Assembly: GCA_949358305.1 (NCBI GenBank)
Contig: OX442318.1
Location: forward strand, 10,832,517 to 10,896,516
Length of the DNA: 64,000 bases
DNA from: Strigamia acuminata
Taxonomy: Eukaryota; Arthropoda; Chilopoda; Geophilomorpha; Linotaeniidae
Reading direction: 5' to 3'
A program made the position numbers and the translations under genes. Each line of letters opens with the position of its first letter. The first letter of the stretch is position 1. The notes beneath the pieces were generated by a model. It did not search any database and had not been told where the DNA came from. It was given only the letters and a program-made list of their open reading frames with translations. This document shows positions 49,201 through 60,800 of this stretch, in pieces.

Positions 49201-52200
49201 GAAGAAAATGAAGAGAAATTAAAAAAAGATAAAATGGAGGAAATTGTATACGCAAGACCAATTCCCGGAGATAAAAGCCAAAAGCCGAGTATTGAGGAAT
49301 CTAGTGATAAACTAATTCCAGAGGAAACTGCCAAAGAACAATTTTCTCAAGCAAGTGTCGGCGATGAAAAAATTTCTGAAAACACGGTTGCAAAAGCAAT
49401 TTCCGAAGAAACGGCGGAAAACCTAATCCCAGCAGAAGTGGTACAAAGCCCAATGCCTGAAGAACGTATTGAAAAACCAATGACTGAAATAATTACCAAA
49501 GAGTCTAATTCAGAAGCAAGATACCCAATGCCTGAAGAAATTCTACAAGAACCACTGCCTGAAACAGCACCAGAAGAACCAATGAATGGCATAAATGCCG
49601 AAGAACTAATACTAGAACCAAATATTGAAAATATAGCGTCTAGTTTAGAAGATAGTAAACAAGAGACTATTCAAGACAAAAGCTCAAATTCAACAGAATC
49701 AAATACAATAGTAGAATTAACCAAAAATACATCACAAGAATTGGTGGAAAGCACAAAGGATGATAAACAATCAGAAACTATTTTACAACCAGATGCAGAT
49801 GAATTAGATGAAATAGAAGAATTAAAGAAGCTAATAAGTGAAGGCAATGTTGAAGAACTATCAAAAGCTGCCACTAAACTACAATCTAACTTCAGAGGAT
49901 TCAAAGTGAGGAAGGAAGTAGAAATTGCAACAACTTCTACAAAGGCTCAAGAGGACGAAGAACAAGTACCTGAAGATAGCTCAGTTAATGATGATGTAAA
50001 GCTGGCAGAATTGAAAGATTTAGTAACAAATAAAACTGAAGAAGAGTTAGAAATTGAAGAATTGCAAAAGCTTATCGAAGAAGGTAATCCGGAAGAATTG
50101 CAAACTGCTGCAACAAAACTCCAAGCTAATTTCAGAGGTTTTAAAGCAAGAAAGGAAATGACCTCTTCACTACAAGATAAAACCCAGCTAGCAGAAGATG
50201 AAGATAAAGAAAATTCTGAGTTAGAAAAAACAGGGGAACAGTTAGAAATTGAAGAATTACAAAAGCTCATCGAAGAAGGTAATCCCGAAGAATTGAAAAC
50301 TGCCGCAACAAAGCTGCAAGCTAACTTCAGAGGTTTCAAAGCAAGAAAGGAAATGACTTCTCCACAAAATACAAGCCAGGTATTAGAAGATGAAATTAAG
50401 GACAGTTCTGAATTAGAAAGAACAGAGGAACAGTTAGAAATCGAAGAATTACAAAAGCTCATTGAAGAAGGAAATCCTGAAGAATTACAAATTGCTGCTA
50501 CAAAGCTCCAGGCTAATTTTAGAGGTTTCAAAGCAAGAAAGGAAATTAATCCTCCAACTTCTAAAAGAGTAGAGGAAAATTCTGTAGTAACAAAAGCAGA
50601 AGAGCAAGTAGAAATAGAAGAAAATTCTGTAGTAACAGAAGCAGAAGAGCAAAAAGAACTAGAAGAAAATTCTGGAGTAACAGAAGCAGAAGAGCAAAAA
50701 GAACTAGAAGAAAATTCTGGAGTAACAGAAGCAGAAGAGCAGGTAGAACTAGAAGAAAATTCTGGAACATCAAAAACAGAAGGACAGATAGAACCAGAAG
50801 AAAATTCTGAACAAACAAAAACACAAAAGCAGGTAGAACTAGAAGAAGGTTCTGTAGTAAAAGAAACAGAAGAGCAAGTAAAACTAGAAGAAACTTCTGA
50901 AGTATCAGTAGCAAAAACAGATGAACAGTTAGAAATTGAAGAATTGCAAAAGCTCATCGAAGAAGGTAATCCTGAAGAATTGCAAACTGCTGCTACAAAA
51001 CTACAAGCTAATTTTAGAGGTTTCAAAGCAAGAAGAGAAATGAATCCTTTACCTTCTAATTCATCAATTTCAAATAAAAGTACTGAAGAAAGTTCTGAAG
51101 TAACAAAAACAGAAGAGAAACAAGAACAAGCAGAAAGTTCTGAAGAAACAAAAACAGAAGAGAAACAAGAACAAGCAGAAAGTTCTGAAGAAACAAAAAC
51201 AGAAGAGAAACAAGAACTAGCAGAAAGTTCGGAAGTAACAAAAACTGAAGAGCAGTTAGAGCTGGAAGAATTGCAAAAACTCATCGAAGAAGGTAATCCC
51301 GAAGAATTGCAAACTGCTGCAACAAAACTGCAAGCTAATTTCAGAGGTTTCAAAGCCAGAAAGGAAATGACCTCTTCGCCAAAAAATACAAGCCAGGTAG
51401 AAGAAGATAAAATTGAGGACAGTCCTAAAGAAGAAAAAACAGATGAACAGTTAGAAATCGAAGAATTGCAAAAGCTCATCGAAGAAGGTAATCCCGAAGA
51501 ATTGCAAACCGCCGCTACAAAACTCCAAGCTAATTTTAGAGGTTTCAAAGCCAGAAAGGAAATGACCTCTTCGCCACAAAATACAAGCCAGGTAGAAGAA
51601 GATAAAATTGAGGACAGCCCTAAAGAAGATAAAATTGAGGACAGTCCTAAAGAAGAAAAAACGGATGAACAGTTAGAAATCGAAGAATTACAAAAGCTCA
51701 TCGAAGAAGGTAATCCCGAAGAATTACAAATCGCCGCTACAAAACTGCAAGCCAATTTCAGAGGTTTCAAAGCCAGAAAAGAGATGATCTCTTCACCACA
51801 AAATACAATTCAAGCAGCAGAAGATGAAATTAAAGAGAATACTGAATCAGAAAAAACAGAAGAACAGTTGGAAATTGAAGAACTGCAAAAACTCATTGCA
51901 GAAGGAGACACAGAAGAACTGTCAAAAGCAGCTACAAAACTTCAATCAAATTTCAGAGGTTTCAAAACAAGAAAAGAGATGCAACCGTCATCCCCAAAAG
52001 CCGAAAAACCCAACGGAGAATTACATACAGATGAATTGCAAAAACCAATTGCAGAAGAAGACACAAAATCAGCCACATCAGAAATTGATCTAACCAACCA
52101 AGAAGTAAACAAACTAAAAAACGAATTCAAACAAGTCAAAGAGCAAAAACAAGACATAATCATCCTGCAATTTGCCGAAGAACTATCAGACATTGAGCAA

Positions 52201-53046
52201 ACCACCATCAACCTACCAGAATCCACAATAAAACCTGAAGTAGATCTTCTACCAGAAGACATTGACAATCCCTATCAAACGGACAAACAGCAAGACATAA
52301 TATTTGCCGCTAATGGCAGAGAAAGCGTGGAATTGCTTCACATGGCCGAGGAACTCGTTGACAATGTCATCGAAGAAGCGGTCAGAGCAAGCAGTGCAAT
52401 GAGTCTGAAAAATGGAACAGTCCCTCTAGAAGAAGAAGAAGAAGATATAGAAAACCAAAGTGACACTCCCATCAGCGACATCATAGAGATTGTTGTTGAG
52501 GTCATGGACAATCTGATGGAAACAATTGCAACGGAGTTTGACCAAAAGGCCGATAAAATTCCTCAAACGGCGGAAGCCGACCCCGTGGTCCAAACCGTTC
52601 AAGATTTGCTCGATCGAGTCGTCGAAATGGACACAAGCCGGAACGTTTATCCGGAAAACGGCGAAAGCATCGAAGTGTCTTTCGCCGACTCCGCGCAGTC
52701 GTTGCAGCAATTCTCGCCCGAAGAGACCTCACGGAACCCCGACAACATGGACGACAACGCCGAAGTGGACAAAGAGCTGGAAAGCATCATTCTAGGATCG
52801 GACGACAACGATCCGTCCATCGCAGGCCTGGAAGAACTCGTGGCGGCGCCTCCAAATTCGCCGGCCCTCCTGATGCCTTTGGAGGAACTTGAATCGGAAA
52901 CGTTGGTCTCGCCGGACTCGTTGGATCCGGTGACGGCCTCGCGGATCGATGGAATCTTCTCTCCGGATTCGTTAGCGGAACCAATTCCTCTCGATCCTTT
53001 ACTATTCACGCCGGATTCAATCTCAGACCCAACTGAAACTCAATGA
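46272..53046 (+). CDS. SP17-like protein: RIIa dimerisation domain plus nine IQ repeats
   Basis: Exons 46272-46334, 46837-47005, 47367-47441, 48404-48489, 48559-48612 and 48676-53046, all joining in phase, give about 1,600 residues. Residues about 37-75 form an RIIa-type docking/dimerisation domain (GMEDLLEGLAREVLRRQPEN). This domain, followed by an IQ motif, is the plan of sperm surface protein Sp17 and of CABYR/ropporin relatives, which bind A-kinase anchoring proteins in flagella. The last exon holds nine modules with core EELQKLIEEGNPEEL and AATKLQANFRGFKARKE, an IQ calmodulin-binding consensus, between Glu/Ser/Thr-rich linkers; one linker is itself a short repeat. The tail is acidic and has no IQ. 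The modules are near-identical at DNA level, pointing to recent expansion. Flagellar or sperm function is inferred from the family. TGA at 53044-53046; AATAAA at 53276. Confidence 0.88.
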
Positions 53047-53255
53047 TCATTAGTGGCCGAAAGAAATTAGAAATTGAAAGGAAGACAAAAGATAAATTTG
53101 TTTAAACCCGGAAATAACATTTTCTCAACACTAGAATTAATTAAATTGTGAAAAAAATTTGCAAAATGGCGGTTTAAACACGAATCTATCGCTTGTATTC
53201 ACGTTTATTTACCTCTACTGACTTTTCATACACATTATGTACAAAAACAGAGCTA

Positions 53256-53281
53256 TTTATTCACTTATATTGTTCAATAAA
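53256..53281. terminator. Interleaved polyadenylation signals of two convergent genes
   Basis: AATAAA for the RIIa/IQ gene is at 53276-53281 (+), and AATAAA for mRpL40 reads on the minus strand at 53256-53261. Each lies beyond the other, so the two 3' UTRs must overlap. Confidence 0.6.
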
Positions 53282-53291
53282 ATAAAAATAA

Positions 53292-54203
53292 CTATTTTTT
53301 CTTTTTGTGATAAGTGATGGTCGGAAGCACGCTCCTTTTAGTCCAAATTCGCGTTTGGTCGACATATGCGCCGTCCACCGGGTCGTAATTCGCTATTGGG
53401 GGCGTTTCTACGGGTCCGTCGACCGAAAATTGCATTAAAAACGGATCCAGCTGCGCAAAACGACAGAAAAATCATCAAAAATTAATAAAAACTATAAATA
53501 AAAATTAATTTCTTGCAATAATTTACTTGGATTGCTTCTCGATATAAATCCTCGGATTCGGAGCGTAATTGATTGAGTGCTTTTTGGCTAGACGCGACCA
53601 TTCGTTGCGCGCAATTTAATTCGCACTGGAACTGGTTTCGCTTGTAATCCGACCAATCTCGTTTCAGGTTTTCGCGTCGTTTTATTTCTTCGTCGGGAAG
53701 CGGCGGAATTACGCGCACGCGGAACCTGAAAAATCGAAATTAACTTGTAAAAATCGTGGAATTTAATTATTTTTATCGATATTCGACGTTTATTACTCTT
53801 TTTCTTGTATTAATTTGCGATCTAGTTCCGATTCTTCGACGGGTTTCAGTTGTTTTTCGTGTCGTTGCAGAATGCGAATTTGTTTTTCGATTTTTTTCAC
53901 TCTTCGGTCCTCTCGCTTCTTCAAAATCATCGGATCAACGCGTTTTTTCTTTTTCATCGGCTCGGCGCTGAAATATTCGTTGATTTAACCGATTATCGAT
54001 TTGAATTGCATTTTTCTATACCTCAGTATTTGAGTCGCTTGGAAATACAGCGGATTTTGTGCGTGGATTTGTTTCTCGCACCACCATTTCCTATAACACA
54101 AAATCAAAACATTAACACACAAATACAAATAAATAAAGCAACAATAAATCCTTTACACGTTCTGCTTGGACAAAACTTGCGGTAAAAACTTCAAGCGAAA
54201 CAT
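53292..54203 (-). CDS. mRpL40: Mitochondrial ribosomal protein L40
   Basis: A large-subunit mitoribosome component. The start at 54203 gives a basic presequence (MFRLKFLPQVLSKQNV); a split Val codon uses a GTAAAG donor at about 54166. Exons follow at about 54022-54087 (KWWCEKQIHAQNPLYFQATQ), about 53795-53968 (EPMKKKKRVDPMILKKREER), about 53528-53725 (LPDEEIKRRENLKRDWSDYK) and 53292-53453. The last contains DPFLMQFSVDGPVETPPIAN and YDPVDGAYVDQTRIWTK, the conserved PPI-NY-P-G-Y core of L40, and ends HKKKK before TAG at 53292-53294. It is divergently paired with ATP synthase factor 6, another nuclear-encoded mitochondrial protein. Confidence 0.9.
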
Positions 54204-54352
54204 TTACGGCGATACGGCGATGTGTGAAATGTGAATTCAAACTCGGGTTGTAGGAAAACCCGAAATCGAGTATCGGTCTGTGTATACCTATCATTTTTGA
54301 CTTTGAGACCATCCATCTTGTATCTGGAAGTTTCTTGCCGAGTTTCGTCAAG
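54204..54352. promoter_or_regulatory. 149-bp bidirectional promoter of mRpL40 and ATP synthase factor 6
   Basis: The whole gap between two opposed start codons must hold both 5' leaders and promoters. It contains a direct repeat ACGGCGAT-ACGGCGAT near 54206, an imperfect palindrome GGGTTGTAGGAAAACCC and an ETS-like CTGGAAGT at about 54324. No TATA box is obvious. Confidence 0.6.
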
Positions 54353-54812
54353 ATGAACCGTATTCCAACCATAGGAAGAGCGTGGAGTGGAATTAGCGTG
54401 CAATTTAAACGAAACTACGGCATAACGTGTGTGCTTTACCAAAAAGCTGCAACGGATCCCATACAAAAACTATTCGTAGACAAAATCCGCGAATACAAAA
54501 ACAAGTGAATTTTTATCGGACGAAATTTCCCCAAATAATCAATTTTAAATTTTAAAAATTAATTTTTTAGGTCCGTCGGTGGTAAACTAGTGGATTCGAC
54601 GCCGAAATTAGAGAAGGACATGACGAACGAAATGGAGAAAATAGAGCGACAATACGGCGGAGGTCCGGGAGTTGATTTGACCAAATTTCCGAGTGTTTCA
54701 TTCAAGGGTTCGTCCTGCTTCTAATCGATTTTGAATAGGATTTTAACGCTTTTTTCTCATTTTAGAGGTTAAAATCGACCCCATTAACGCCGCCCAAGTG
54801 GAAAAGAAATAA
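54353..54812 (+). CDS. ATPsynCF6: ATP synthase coupling factor 6, mitochondrial
   Basis: A subunit of the peripheral stalk of mitochondrial F1Fo-ATP synthase. Exon 1 (54353-54507) encodes a presequence (MNRIPTIGRAWSGISVQFKR) and DPIQKLFVDKIREYKNK. Exon 2 (about 54571-54707) gives SVGGKLVDSTPKLEKDMTNE and QYGGGPGVDLTKFP. Exon 3 (about 54766-54812) gives EVKIDPINAAQVEKK and TAA at 54810-54812. About 111 residues, the normal size. All hallmark segments (DPIQ-LF-DK-REY, GGKLVD, DLTKFP) are present. The stop codon lies within an AATAAA hexamer, and the gene ends 87 bp from the convergent polymerase epsilon stop. Confidence 0.95.
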
Positions 54813-54899
54813 AACAACGTCGAAGTTGTGTTGATTAATAGTCGAAATGTAGAAATGTACAAATTTATTGATTAGAAATCGAGTAAAATGTGTTAAAAA

Positions 54900-57800
54900 T
54901 CAAGGGAATGATTGTGGATTCATTTTAATTATCCAATCGATAATTTCCGCCAGTTGCTTCATGTGGTAATAACTATAATTTTAATAACGAAAAAAAAAAT
55001 TAAAACCCTAGAAAAAAACCTTAAATTTCCATTAAATTACCTAGAAATGCTTCGAAACGTTAAAACTTTAGTCACGAATGCTTTTTCCGATATGAAATTA
55101 ACAAAATGGCCGCCGCAAGTGCAATTTTTGCTCATATTCGACGCATTAACCTGCAAAAATTAAGTTTCAATCCAATCCAATTTAATTTTTGTGTTGGTAA
55201 ATATGGTAATCCCTTACATGGTTGCATTTGAAACATTTTGAATCCTGTAACGTGTACGCGACACAACTTTTGCGCACAGCGTCGATCAAAACGAACTCGA
55301 TCTCCGTCGAGTCGTAGAAACTGTCGCAATTGGGACATTTCCAATTGAGCCTAAAATGAAAAATGGAAGAAAAAGGCTTAAAAAATGGGCGATTTGGTTG
55401 AATTTCAATTTGCACCTTCCCAATTCGTCTTTGCCCTGGTAGAAATCCTTGCAGAGGTCGACGTCGCGACATAAATTGCAATTTTTGCAGATGAGTTCGG
55501 GTAGAATGTAAGTGAGCGATGGATCTCGCCACTCGGCTTCGGGTGAGAACTCGCCGACGTTGATGAGCTTGAGGAGATCGCGCCTGAGTTTGACCACTTG
55601 GTCGGTGATGCGGTCGTCGAGAAATAGGATTTTACAGATCGCTTTCACGAATTCCAACGCGGCATTCGTCATTTTCAGATGCGAGCCGGCTTTTTTCGGG
55701 AAAATGTCGTTGTTTTCCGGCTGAACCGGAACTTTTTTACTAATTGTCTGCGCCATCCTGAAATAAACAATAAAAAAACATCAAAGAATTGTCTAAAAAT
55801 TGTCAAAAAAAGTCAAAAAAAGGAAAAAAACTATTTTAAAAATGTCAAAAAACGTCAAAAATTATTTTTAAAATGTCCAAAAACATCAAAAATTAATTTA
55901 AATGTTAAAAAAAATCAAAAATTAATTTAAAAATGTCAAAAAACATCAAAAATTATTTTAAAATTGTCAATAAACATCAAAAACTATTTTTAAAATGTCA
56001 AAAAACATCAAAAATTAATTTAAATGTTAAAAAACATCAAAAAATATTTTAAAAATGTCAAAAAAACATCAAAAATTATTTTAAAAATGTCAATAAACAT
56101 CAAAAACTATTTTAAAAATCTCAAAAAACATCAAAAATTATTTTAAAATCTCTAAAAACATCAAAAACTATCAAATAATCATCAAATAACATCAAAAAAC
56201 ATCAAAAACCCAAAAAATATAAAAAGAAACCTCAAAAATATATCAAAAAACGTCAAAAAAATCATCAAAAACTATCAAAAAACACTCGAAACTATCAAAA
56301 AAACATCAACAAACGTCAAAACCCATTTCCAACTCACATAAACAATTTCTCCGACAACTTATTAGTGATCAAATCCCTCGCATACACCACAACACTCGAA
56401 ACATCGTCTTTCTCCGCCTGCGACGCCTGCGAGCTGCTCTTCCTCCGCACCGGGGTCTGCCCGCTCCCCTCCGTCAACACAAACTGATGAATCCCATTAA
56501 TATAACCCGCCACGACCGAATTCACGAACTCCTGACACCGCCCCTTCTCCGGCAGAAACTCCATCAAATTCCAGTTCATTTCGATCACATCCTCATCTCC
56601 GCTCTCCACAACCATTTCCTGCGACGAATCCTCGTTTTCCTCCATTAAACTCGCGGGTAGAGCGCCCTTGATGCCGCCATGATTGACACCATCGAGCCAC
56701 AAGAGGTGCACCCAACACTCGACGATTTTCGTGTCGATGCTGTGAAAGAGTTCCTTGTTGCTGATGTTCTGGCCGACGTAGGCGACGTAATCGACGGCCT
56801 CTTTGATGTTTTTCTTCTTGGTGCACACGAGCAGTCGGTTGAAGTTTGCGCGGACGATTTGGGCGCCGAGGGTTTTGTATTCGCCGATGAGGAGCGTGAA
56901 GAGTTTTTTCATCAGGTTGTTGAGGATTCTGTGCAGCGCGGGGTCGTAGAGCAGCGATTTGGGGGATCGGAGCCATCTGGGGAAGAAAGGAAGGTTGCGA
57001 TTAGAAAGTGGAGTTTTTTGGGTTTTGTTTGTTTGTTTGCCTGTAGAAGTGGATGAGTTGCATGTCTGCGTAGTGGTTGTGGTTTGTCGTTACGCTTCGG
57101 AGCCAGTCGGAAACCATGGTTCGTAGAATTCTGCAATTTTCAGTTTGCTTAGTTTGCGGTAAATTAATGTTTTTGAATGTCAAATTAACGTTTTGAATGT
57201 CAAATTAACGTTTTTAAAATCAAATTAACGTTTTTAATGTCAAATTAACGTTTTTAGAGTCAATTTAACGTTTTTAATGTCAAATTAACGTTTTTTAAAA
57301 ATCAAATTAACGTTTTTAATGTCAAATTAACGTTTTTAAAGTCAATTTGACGTTTTGAATGTCAATTTAACGTTTTTAAAGTCAATTTAACGTTTTTAAT
57401 GTAAAATTAACGTTTTTTAATGTCAAATTAACTTTTTTAATGTCAAATTAACGTTTTTAAAGTCAAATTAACGTTTTTAAAGTCAATTTAACGTTTTTAA
57501 TGTCAATTTGACGTTTTTAATGTCAATTTGACGTTTTTAAAGTCAAATTAACGTTTTTAATGTCAAATTAACGTTTGTTAATGTCAAATTAACGTTTTTA
57601 ATGTCAATTTGACGTTTTTAATGTCATTTGACGTTTTTAAAGTCAAATTAACGTTTTTAATGTCAAATTAACGTTTGTTAATGCCAAATTAACGTTTTTT
57701 AATGTCAAATTAACGTTTGTTAATGTCAAATTAACGTTTTTTAATGTCAATTTAACGTTTTTAATGTCAATTTAACGTTTTTTAATCTAAAATTAACGTT

Positions 57801-60800
57801 TTTTAATTTAAAATTAACGTTTTGTGTAGTTTTCATGTTTTTTAAATGTTAAATTAACGTTATTATGAAATTTTTAAGCTTTTTTAACATATAACTAAGC
57901 TTTTATATAATCATTACGTTTTCTGAACGTTAAATTAACTTTTTATGCCATTTTCAAGCTTTTTGACGTTGCATTAATTTTTTTTTATGTAATTTTGACT
58001 AATTTAATACGTTAGATTAACGTCTCTACGTTGATTTTATCAAATATAACGTTCTGTACCGTTATATCATTGTTTCTTACGACAAATTAAAGGTTTTAAC
58101 GACACATTTCCCTCATTACATTTGAAAACCTTAAAAAAAAACCTAACAAAAACATTTTAACGACGTTTACGCGTCTTATTCAAAACGTTAACCGTATTCA
58201 ACGTGAAAAAAAAAATCCAATTTCTTTCAATCTTTACTTGAACGCCCCCGCACAAAGCGCAGTTTCGTCGTAACTAGCCAGTGACGAACTGAAATTCCCA
58301 GAAATCATCTCTTCGAACGAACTGAGCGGCGTCGAATCAAAAGCAATGCTCGAACTCGTTCCTTCCATCTCCTGTATATGATTCGCCTACCAACAAAAAA
58401 CAACAAAATCACCACACATTTCCCCACCAAACCTCCACCCGCTTACCTGCAACAACGTATTGACGGCCAAATGATCGATTTCCAGCTCCAAACACACCGA
58501 ACCGTAACACCCCGAGTTATTAATCTCCACGCTCGAATATTCCTCTTGATCAATCAACAATCTATTGTCGTCCACCTCCTTCCCGCCCAAATCGGGTCTG
58601 TCGGACCCCGAACACCACAAAACGCAGTTGTTTTTCATTAAATATCGCGCGAAAAACAAATCGGCGGCGAATAACGTCGCGTCGTGCGGTAAATTTCCAA
58701 TGGGGATGTGCAGGTAACGACATTGTTCGATAATGACCTGGAAAAGGGTTAAAAAAATTAATTTTTCTGATTTGTTGGAATTTTTGTTTTTGTTTTTACT
58801 TGTAAAACGGTTTCCGCTTTGAGGAAATGTTGGATGATGAGTTTGGCGCCTGCGCGCTGCCAGTCCATGGCGTTAAAGATGGCGTCTTTGTCGGGTTTGT
58901 TGATGGGGACGAAGGGGAATTCGACTAAGGCGGGCATGACGTTGACCCAGTCTTGGAAAGAGGTTGAGGATTGGACTAGGAGCATTGTTGGGCCTCTTTT
59001 CTCGTTTTTGTATGACATGAGGAGTCGTTGGATGGATCTGTGAATGTTTGATTTGTTGGTGTCGGTTCGGATGTCGAAGCGGTAGCCGTCCTCGGGGATG
59101 TTGGCGTCGCCGTCCGCGGCGATCCTGACGTTAAAATCAAGATAGTTTGTTTGAGAAAGTGTTAATGGGATTAGAAAAATGGAAAAATTAAGTGAAAGGA
59201 ATGAAAGTTTGTAATGGAAAATAAAAATTTGTAAGAAAAAATGAAAATTTGTAAGAAAAAATGAAAAATTTGTAAGAAAAAACGAAAATTTGTAAGAAAA
59301 AACGAAAATTTGTAAGAAAAAATGAAAATTTGTTCGAAAAAATAAAAATTTGTAAGAAAAAATGAAAAATTTGTTGGAAAAAATGAAAATTTGTTCGGAA
59401 AAATGAAAACTTATAAGAAAAAATGAAAATTTGTTCGAAAAAAATGAAAAATTTGTTCGAAAAAATGAAAATTTGTTCGAAAAAATGAAAATTTGTAAGA
59501 AAAATAATCCAAACAAATTCAAAACAAACTTACTTTGTATTCCTTTCATTCGAATACAAACTATTCAAATTCGGCATCTGATTATTAACCACCGTATCCT
59601 CCACATACACCACCGCCTTTTTACTCCCCGGAAAAAACAATCCATACAACGCCTTATTCCCCCTAAAAAAAAAAAAAAAAAAAAACCTCAAACAAAACCC
59701 TCAAAACCCCTCAAAACTCCCAAAACCTACACTGCCTTATGATACACATAAATATACTTCAAAACCCTCGGCTCCAAATACTCGTACTGCCCCACGGTCC
59801 TAAACTCCAACATCCTCAGCTCAAAAGCGTCCAAATCCTTCGCCGCAGTCTGCCGAGCAAACTGCCTATTCACCGTACAAACGCAACCGACCTGCGTCAA
59901 AACCCGAAACTCCAACGGAACCTGCGTCTCGTAAATACCCTCGATGTTCGGCGTCGAAAAATCCGCCATCAATTCACTAAAAAAAATGTAAAAAAAAAAA
60001 AATTACAAAAATAATTCTAAAATAATTCAAAAATAATTCAAAAATAATTCAAAAATAATTCAAAAATAATTCCAAAATAATTCCAAAATAATTCCAAAAT
60101 AATTCCAAAATAATTCCAAAATAATTCCAAAATAATTCCAAAATAATTCCAAAATAATTCCAAAATAATTCCAAAATAATTCCAAAATAATTCCAAAATA
60201 ATTCCAAAATAATTCCAAAATAATTCCAAAATAATTCCAAAATAATTCCAAAATAATTCCAAAATAATTCCAAAATAATTCCAAAATAATTCCAAAATAA
60301 TTCCAAAATAATTCCAAAATAATTCCAAAATAATTCCAAAATAATTCCAAAATAATTCCAAAATAATTCCAAAATAATTCCAAAATAATTCCAAAATAAT
60401 TCCAAAATAATTCCAAAATAATTCCAAAATAATTAAAAAATAATTAAAAAATAATTAAAAAATAATTAAAAAATAATTAAAAAATAATTCAAAAATAATT
60501 AAAAAATAATTCAAAAATTCAAAATTACTCGACATTTTGTTGAAACAATTCCTCGGGCACGCAATACTCGTACAAATAATGAACCGGGTGCGAGCGCGGC
60601 AAAGTCCTATTCACTTTCTTCCACACGCCGCCGTCACCTTCCTTCGGCGCCCGCTGATTCACGTAGAAAATACGCGGCACCGACAGCTTAATCTGGTGCA
60701 ACTCGTGGCCCACGAGCGCCCACACTTTAAACACCCCTAACGCCGACGTCTCGGCGATCTGCACGATCTGCCACGGCATATTGAGCAGCGTGTTCTGCGC

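Noticed and set aside
49947-51770. 607-codon open frame antisense to the IQ-repeat exon
   Set aside because: It is the mirror of the repeated IQ modules; the sense frame has introns, a start, domains and a family match. The antisense peptide is low-complexity Ser/Cys/Phe.
60038-60427. Three overlapping frames encoding an 11-residue repeat ([11 protein letters not shown])
   Set aside because: An 11-bp tandem unit read three ways in an intron of polymerase epsilon.
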